Of a DNA stretch of 64,000 nt, positions 58,699 to 64,000 are shown piece after piece. Numbering within the stretch: the stretch's first letter is position 1; each line of letters starts with the position of its first letter. The stretch covers positions 186,001-250,000 of the forward strand of contig JAFWDK010000019.1 of assembly GCA_017513085.1 (NCBI GenBank), read 5' to 3'. The notes beneath the pieces were generated by a model, which saw nothing but the letters and a program-made list of their open reading frames with translations, made no database searches and was not told the origin of the DNA. Both the position numbers and the translations under genes were made by a program. This DNA is from Clostridiales bacterium. Lineage in GTDB: Bacteria; Bacillota; Clostridia; Saccharofermentanales; Saccharofermentanaceae.

Positions 58699-61250
58699 AG
58701 TCCTCTCCCCCTCTTGGCCCTACGGATCTCCTTGATAACCAGTTTGACATCGACCGGCTTCGCTATATGCCCGTTCATCCCTGCATTCAGGCATTCCGTA
58801 ATATTCTCGGAAAAAGCATCCGCGGTCATCGCCACGATCGGGATCGCCGCCGCCCTGGGTCTGTCCAGTTTCCGGATTTCCCGTGTCGCGTCGAGGCCGT
58901 TCATCTCAGGCATCTGTACATCCATAAAGATCAGTTCATAACTGCCTTCTTCTGCTGTGCGCATCTTATCCACACAGATCCGCCCGTTTTCTGCCCGCTC
59001 GGTCGTGATTCCGAACATGGAAAGCATGGCGGAAATGATTTCCCAGTTAATATCATTATCTTCGGCCACAAGGATGTTCAATCCCTTAAGATCGGAATAA
59101 TCATCCTCCGGCTCGATCGATCCGGATTCTTTTCCCATGAGGTCGTTGATCTTATCGTAAAGCGTCGAACGGAAAAGCGGCTTACTGACAAATCCGCTTG
59201 CGCCGGCTTCTCTTGCTTCATCCTCGATTTCCGACCAGTCATAAGCAGAGATCAGCAAAACCGGAACATTCGCATCGATCTCCGACCGGATTCGTCTGAT
59301 CGTTTCCAATCCGTCCATATCAGGCATTTTCCAGTCAACGATAATAACATCGTAATCTCTCCCGGAAAGATGTCTGTGCTCGATCATACCGAGCGCTTCC
59401 AAACCCGTACCCGCCTGTTCCACGGATGCCCCAAGTGAAGCCAGGGTATCCGAGGCCGTCTGAAGCAATGTTTCATCGTCATCCACGATCAGGACATCGA
59501 TCGGTTCCAGCCGCATCTCTTCGCGCTGTCTGTCAGCTACCGGGATATCCAGGACCACCGTGAAAGTAGTTCCCTTTCCTTGCTCACTCTGACAATCGAT
59601 CGTTCCACCGAGCAGTTCAACCATCTGCTTGGTGATGGCCAGACCAAGACCGGTTCCCTGAATGCTGTTCACACGGCTGTCAACCTGACGTGAAAACGGC
59701 GTATACATGTTCTCCATGTATTCCGGACTCATTCCGATACCTGTATCGGCGACAATATACGTCAGCCGCACGCAACCCGGCTTCTCACTCTTCTCCTCGC
59801 GCAGATCCACACAGACACTTCCACTCGGCTCCGTGTATTTGATTGCATTTGAAAGAATATTGATATAGATCTGATTCAGACGGAGCTGGTCTGTATACAG
59901 GTATTCTTTTTCCATCTGATTAATGTGGAAACTGAATTCGATATTCTTCTCCTTGATCATAGGCTGAGAGATATTTACCAGGTTTTCGACAGTCTCCACG
60001 ATAGAAAATGTCAGCGGACTCAAGGAGAGTTTTCCGCTCTCCACCTTCGATATATCCAGGATGTCGTTGATCAGCGTCAGCAAGTGATTCCCGGCAAGAC
60101 TGATCTTCCGCAGGATCTCCTTCGTCGATTGCTCATCCCCCGGATTCTTCTCGGCAATAGCCGTAAGACCGATGATTGCATTCATAGGCGTACGGATATC
60201 GTGAGACATGGTCGAAAGGAAATCCGTCTTCGCCTTATTGGCCGACTCCGCTTTTCGAGCCGCGATCTGAAGACGCTTATTCAAATACAGCATATGGAAC
60301 AGGTCACAAACAAAAAGGATCAGAAGCCCTACAGAAACCACACCGAAAAGCACCCAGTTACTGTTTCTCACGCGAAGGTCTTTGGACGGAACAAGTCCCA
60401 GGAGCGTCCAGCCTGACGCAGCCGATACAGGGGTATAAGCAAGAATGCACTCCTCACCGTGAGAGTTGTTCATGGAAAGAGAACCTGTCGTGGAAGTGAT
60501 TCTGGCGAACAATTCTCTCGACGATTCGGGATCCGACGGATTATACGATTTATAAAACTCGAAAAAATCGGAATTCTTAAAGCTGTATCCTTTGAGGATA
60601 TAATCACCATCGCTGTCGATCAGAGACAGCTCCGCATTCATAAGTTCAGTATGGAGGAAGAACCATTTCTCTTCCAGTTCCGAGATCGGTATCACACGCA
60701 AAAGCACTGCTTCCTTGGCTTTTCCGCTCTCCGTATCGTACAGTGTAACTTTGTTACAAAAGGCCAAAGACTGCTCTCCGTTCATCGGATTCGTGAATGC
60801 ACGGGTGATGTTGATCGACTTTCCGAGATCATCGATCCAGTTCACATCGTCCAGCAGTCCCAGCCGCTGATAGGATACCACATAGTCATCGGTCGTGCCC
60901 AGTTTCGGCCGTGTAGAAAGACCATTCAGCGTGTCGAGCGAGATCAGATGCGCCGAGGCGGTCTCCAGCACATGAGAAGAACGGATATACGCAGCCGCCT
61001 CTTCTATGGGCATGTCTTTGCTGTTGATATAGCGCGCCCATACATCACAGATCCTCTGCTCACCTTCCAGATAATTCTCCGTCACATGTTCCATGGTGAC
61101 CGTTGTACTCTCGAAGTTTTCGATCTGTCTTTGGTAAGAACCAACGTTTTCATATCTGGAATAGAGGACAACAAAAACAAGTATTGCAGCCATGATGATC
61201 ACATTGACCACAATAATATAGAATTTCCTCATGTTCTGTGATGATTGCAT
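58695..61250 (-). CDS. Hybrid sensor histidine kinase with two receiver domains
   Basis: 851 residues. Membrane helices at about 9-30 and 299-320 enclose a 270-residue outer dCache-like domain. Then HisKA with His350 ('[18 protein letters not shown]'), HATPase_c with '[10 protein letters not shown]', 'DTGIGMS' and 'GTGLGLAI', receiver 1 (about 593-715, Asp in 'IIVDWKMPD') and receiver 2 (about 735-851, Asp in '[12 protein letters not shown]'). There is no Hpt domain and no DNA-binding domain, so phosphate must leave through a separate Hpt protein, possibly the one at 50998-51336. It is translationally coupled to a solute-binding lipoprotein, which probably presents a ligand to the outer domain. 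Confidence 0.93.
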   Translation of the reverse strand: MQSSQNMRKFYIIVVNVIIMAAILVFVVLYSRYENVGSYQRQIENFESTTVTMEHVTENYLEGEQRICDVWARYINSKDMPIEEAAAYIRSSHVLETASAHLISLDTLNGLSTRPKLGTTDDYVVSYQRLGLLDDVNWIDDLGKSINITRAFTNPMNGEQSLAFCNKVTLYDTESGKAKEAVLLRVIPISELEEKWFFLHTELMNAELSLIDSDGDYILKGYSFKNSDFFEFYKSYNPSDPESSRELFARITSTTGSLSMNNSHGEECILAYTPVSAASGWTLLGLVPSKDLRVRNSNWVLFGVVSVGLLILFVCDLFHMLYLNKRLQIAARKAESANKAKTDFLSTMSHDIRTPMNAIIGLTAIAEKNPGDEQSTKEILRKISLAGNHLLTLINDILDISKVESGKLSLSPLTFSIVETVENLVNISQPMIKEKNIEFSFHINQMEKEYLYTDQLRLNQIYINILSNAIKYTEPSGSVCVDLREEKSEKPGCVRLTYIVADTGIGMSPEYMENMYTPFSRQVDSRVNSIQGTGLGLAITKQMVELLGGTIDCQSEQGKGTTFTVVLDIPVADRQREEMRLEPIDVLIVDDDETLLQTASDTLASLGASVEQAGTGLEALGMIEHRHLSGRDYDVIIVDWKMPDMDGLETIRRIRSEIDANVPVLLISAYDWSEIEDEAREAGASGFVSKPLFRSTLYDKINDLMGKESGSIEPEDDYSDLKGLNILVAEDNDINWEIISAMLSMFGITTERAENGRICVDKMRTAEEGSYELIFMDVQMPEMNGLDATREIRKLDRPRAAAIPIVAMTADAFSENITECLNAGMNGHIAKPVDVKLVIKEIRRAKRGRGL

Positions 61251-61320
61251 TCCCGTCTTCCTTCAAGCCCCGTCGAATTGATTCGAAATCTCCTGACTAA
61301 GCCACTGCCTAACCAAGTTT

Positions 61321-61329
61321 ATTATACCA
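61321..61329 (-). promoter_or_regulatory. Extended -10 promoter of the hybrid kinase operon
   Basis: Minus-strand TGG-TATAAT with TATAAT at 61321-61326 and no -35 consensus. Transcript start near 61314, about 64 bases before the ATG. Confidence 0.55.
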
Positions 61330-61429
61330 TCGGGCACAGAAAGAAAATTTAACATTTCGGTAAACAAACTCTTGCCGAACCGTATATTTTCGGGGCTCAA
61401 AGCCGAACAAGACGCGGATCCGCCGCACT

Positions 61430-63172
61430 TTACTCCGTCAGCATCTCGTAGGTAACGCCGTATTTCTCGGCGATATCCTTGGCAAAACTCATACCCTCCG
61501 GCGGCGCGACCTCGACTTTGAAGGAACGCTTCGCGCCTTCGTTCTTCACGATGAGCGAAGAAGCTTTCACCTTCGCGTCGCCCTCATTGAGTGCATCGAC
61601 ATCGTAGGCAAGCTTATGCATGTGCGTGTTGTAGATCGTGCGGATCCCCTTCTTCAGGATCGCACGCACGGAGTCCCTGGCGATGTAATATCCCTCTTCA
61701 AAAGAAGTCGTCGAGAATGTCTCGTTCAGGAGCATCAGGCTATCTTCCGTAGCCTCTGTGTAAAGCTCTTTGAAACGGACACACTCCTCGCCGAGTCTTC
61801 CGAGATCCATGGTCTTGTCTTCGTCGGCCGGGAAATGCGTCAGGATATTGTCGACCGGCTTATATTCGAAACTGCTGGCCGGGACATAAATGCCGCTCTG
61901 CGCAAGGACGAAAAGAAGGCCGACTGCCTGCGTGATCGTGGTCTTACCACCACGGTTCGCACCGGTCAGGATATAGACGGTGTGGTCAGAATCGAAGTCC
62001 AGATCGTTATAGACGATCTCCTCACTATGGTTCGAAGAGATCGCAAGCTTCAGGTTATAAAGACCACGCGCCTTCATGGTGAAACCATCGGCCAGTTCTT
62101 TTTCACTAAGAATAGACGCCTCACAGAATGGCATGCCTTTCTTCAGGTTGCCTTCGATAAACTCGGCGAAGCGGATATAGAACACGAACTCGGGAATGAG
62201 CTTGGAGATGTTTACGACAGCGACGTTCACGTATTTGCCGAGCGTGTCGCGAAGCTTCTTTACGAGCGTGTCGAGGAGTTTCGTGACGATCTTGCCAAGG
62301 TAGAATGTCGTGCTCTCGACGCCATCCCCCTTCGGGACCGCAGCCGTTGTGGCATGCGCATTGACCACGTTTTTCATGATGATGCCGCCTGTGGTGGCCT
62401 TGGAGTACATATCGGACAAGCGGTCCACAATGCCTTCGCCCTCCTCCGCTTCCGCAGGAGTGTAGTGCATGTCGCCGTCCCAATCGGTGCCCTCATGGAG
62501 TTTGTTCCGGGACTTCAGGGCATCGGCAAAATTACTGACGATATTGGACTTCTTAAAAGGCGTGTCGTTGATGGAGATCAGGCCGAGGGAACTGGCCTCA
62601 AAGCGCTCGTTGACGTTGATGCCGACTGTCACGCTCTTCACGCTGGTGGCTTCCGCCTTGACCTTCTCGATGTCCGCTTTCATCTCGGCAAAGAAAGAAT
62701 CCGTGTAAACGGCGTTGATGTATTCTCGCAGATCCAGAAGGCCCTGGGATTTCAGGTCGGCATTGCCGAGGCAATCCTGCATGGCCTCGACACACTTAAT
62801 GTAGTCGGAGATCTCATCGAGCTTATGGAGCAGATCCCAAAGGCCTATTCTCTCCGAGGAACCACGCTTCATGGTCTTAAAGTCCTTGATGTAGGAGATC
62901 TTATCGAGAAGTTCCATCATCTTCTTGCGAAGATCCGGTAGATTCAAAATGTCGACGAAGACCTTCTGACGGTACTCAGCGACACGCCGGTCCGTCGTAA
63001 GTTTCGAAAGGATGCCCATGATCAGGACGTCCTCCTTCGGTCCCTGGGCAAGGGTAGTACAAAGCGTATCCAGCGCCAGGTCGTGGCAAGCCAGATTACT
63101 GAGCTGCGTATATTCCGCTTCTTCGCTATATGGAAATAAAATACTGATAGGTTTATTGATGTCTACTGCCAT
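61430..63172 (-). CDS. MutS-family ATPase
   Basis: 580 residues from the ATG at 63172 (GGAGG 8 bases upstream). The C-terminal half is a MutS ABC-type ATPase: Walker A 'TGANRGGKTTITQAVG', Walker B 'SLMLLNETFSTTSFEEG' and a switch His in 'IYNTHMHKLAYDVD'. The Walker B reads N-E where MutS has D-E. The N-terminal half has the helical clamp and lever parts but no mismatch-binding domain I, and there is no Smr domain, so it is neither MutS1 nor MutS2. Members of this group ('DNA mismatch repair protein MutS'-like) are frequent in Clostridia and have no known role. Confidence 0.85.
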   Translation of the reverse strand: MAVDINKPISILFPYSEEAEYTQLSNLACHDLALDTLCTTLAQGPKEDVLIMGILSKLTTDRRVAEYRQKVFVDILNLPDLRKKMMELLDKISYIKDFKTMKRGSSERIGLWDLLHKLDEISDYIKCVEAMQDCLGNADLKSQGLLDLREYINAVYTDSFFAEMKADIEKVKAEATSVKSVTVGINVNERFEASSLGLISINDTPFKKSNIVSNFADALKSRNKLHEGTDWDGDMHYTPAEAEEGEGIVDRLSDMYSKATTGGIIMKNVVNAHATTAAVPKGDGVESTTFYLGKIVTKLLDTLVKKLRDTLGKYVNVAVVNISKLIPEFVFYIRFAEFIEGNLKKGMPFCEASILSEKELADGFTMKARGLYNLKLAISSNHSEEIVYNDLDFDSDHTVYILTGANRGGKTTITQAVGLLFVLAQSGIYVPASSFEYKPVDNILTHFPADEDKTMDLGRLGEECVRFKELYTEATEDSLMLLNETFSTTSFEEGYYIARDSVRAILKKGIRTIYNTHMHKLAYDVDALNEGDAKVKASSLIVKNEGAKRSFKVEVAPPEGMSFAKDIAEKYGVTYEMLTE

Positions 63173-63209
63173 GTCAGGCCTCCGGTGTCAAGAATTCTCA
63201 TTTGACTCT

Positions 63210-63215
63210 ATTATA
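63210..63215 (-). promoter_or_regulatory. -10 element of the MutS-like gene
   Basis: A perfect TATAAT on the minus strand 38 bases before the ATG at 63172. No -35 consensus and no TGn extension, so confidence is low. Confidence 0.35.
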
Positions 63216-63265
63216 CCGCCAAATTCTGTTTCTTACCCGCCCGTATCGACAATACTGAGCAAAAA

Positions 63266-64000
63266 TCACTCCTCGACTTCTTTAAACCACACCAGAAAAC
63301 TGTCGCACAATAAAATGAATTCCGCGCTGCAATCTGCGCCATACTCCTCTTCGCCGTTAATGAGCACATCGTCATCTTCCAGCATTTTATCGTAAGCGTC
63401 CGGATCGGCAGAGCGGGCGATAATGTGTACGATCTCGAGTTTACGGAGTTCGTCGTCTTCGTGGTAATATGCATACGCCGTATCTCCGGCAGCATTATCG
63501 TCTTTCTTCAGGAAGTAATCGATCTGGCAATCTTCCCCTTCGTCATAGGAAGACTTATCCCAGCAGTCTTCCAGATATTCCCGGCAAACATTTCCGTTTA
63601 TCAGAACATCCATGATGTCATACTTCGGTTCCGGATCTGGTTCCAGAGCCGCCTCATTTCTTTTCTTTAACGCCTTTTTCTCATCAAAGTCAGAAGAAAT
63701 ATGGTTATAGTACTTCTGGAGAAGTGCGACGACGGTTTCTTTCTCCGAATCATCCATATTCTCAAATTCGACGATCAGCATCCAGCCCATATATCCGTTA
63801 TACAGCCTCAGCACCTTCTCACCGCCGGGTGCTTCCCGATCGGCAAAGCGGCCCGTGACAAAGTTGTTTTCTTCCCAGTTTGCTTCGATCTCCCATGTGG
63901 AAAAAGCACTTACCAGTTCGTCATTGAGCGCTCTGACATCGACCTTGTCATACTTTGCGGCTTTATCCAAATAGTTCTCATAGATGCAGAGCCAGAAAAA
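63266..64000 (-). CDS. Hypothetical acidic protein, 5' end beyond the window
   Basis: At least 244 residues; the frame stays open through the right edge, reading '...WLCIYENYLDKAAKYDKVD' in the last 60 bases, so the true start is probably outside. A TTG at 63970 is the only in-window start-like codon near the edge and has no ribosome site. The protein is acidic, with no membrane helix or signal and no motif I recognise; 'EYLEDCWDKSSYDEGEDCQIDYFL' and 'LLCDSFLVWFKEVEE' are typical stretches. It lies 93 bp upstream of the MutS-like gene. Confidence 0.65.
   Translation of the reverse strand, partial: FFWLCIYENYLDKAAKYDKVDVRALNDELVSAFSTWEIEANWEENNFVTGRFADREAPGGEKVLRLYNGYMGWMLIVEFENMDDSEKETVVALLQKYYNHISSDFDEKKALKKRNEAALEPDPEPKYDIMDVLINGNVCREYLEDCWDKSSYDEGEDCQIDYFLKKDDNAAGDTAYAYYHEDDELRKLEIVHIIARSADPDAYDKMLEDDDVLINGEEEYGADCSAEFILLCDSFLVWFKEVEE

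Noticed and set aside
56965..58941. A 658-residue plus-strand frame encoding 21-residue repeats from the hairpin array
   Set aside because: It has no ribosome site, runs antisense through the solute-binding gene and into the kinase, and substitutions between units change amino acids while the hairpin arms stay fixed. The multiple-of-three period alone makes it open.

Overview
The window reads as chromosome of a low-to-mid GC anaerobic Firmicute of class Clostridia, probably a gut or rumen type. The reasons are the Rnf-type genes, AddAB instead of RecBCD, the TIGR03960/DUF2344 radical-SAM pair, DUF4364, a BspA-like surface protein, several orphan sugar-binding lipoproteins, and TTGACA/TATAAT promoters often with an extended TGn element. 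I cannot name a genus. I saw no rRNA, tRNA, insertion sequence, CRISPR array or phage module.

Layout. 1-5.7 kb (minus): zinc-ribbon membrane protein, primary sigma factor, then a divergent RnfC-D-G-like set running off the left edge. 5.8-15.4 kb: tadA, then acyl-CoA synthetase-addB-addA. 15.6-26.9 kb: large BspA/EF-hand/Ig-like surface protein; lipid genes (plsC, DAG-kinase-like, ACP, MarR); radical-SAM pair; pgi; DUF4364; HD hydrolase. 27-32.3 kb: two-component system divergent from an ABC exporter. 32.5-40.2 kb: GT-C-like membrane protein, zinc-ribbon protein, M1 peptidase lipoprotein, a structured 479-bp intergenic region and a two-domain solute-binding lipoprotein. 40.4-46.4 kb: flavin reductases, an MntP-ZIP fused metal transporter with larE, an isochorismatase-type hydrolase, MarR and XRE regulators. 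46.5-51 kb: Rep-like tail-anchored protein, zinc-ribbon protein, orphan sugar permease, ACT protein, tcdA. 51-64 kb: Hpt plus REC-GGDEF-EAL; a TetR-controlled redox operon (aldo/keto reductase, CMD protein, flavodoxin, DUF4405); an array of seven identical-arm hairpins on a 63-bp period; a hybrid histidine kinase with its own solute-binding lipoprotein; a MutS-family ATPase; and an edge-truncated hypothetical gene.

The most unusual items are the 63-bp hairpin array (56880-57300), the MntP-ZIP fusion, the Rnf-like cluster whose flavin motifs are eroded, the degenerate membrane-anchored Rep-like protein, and clear operator palindromes before three regulator or redox transcription units. All family names come from reading motifs in the translations; no database search was run.
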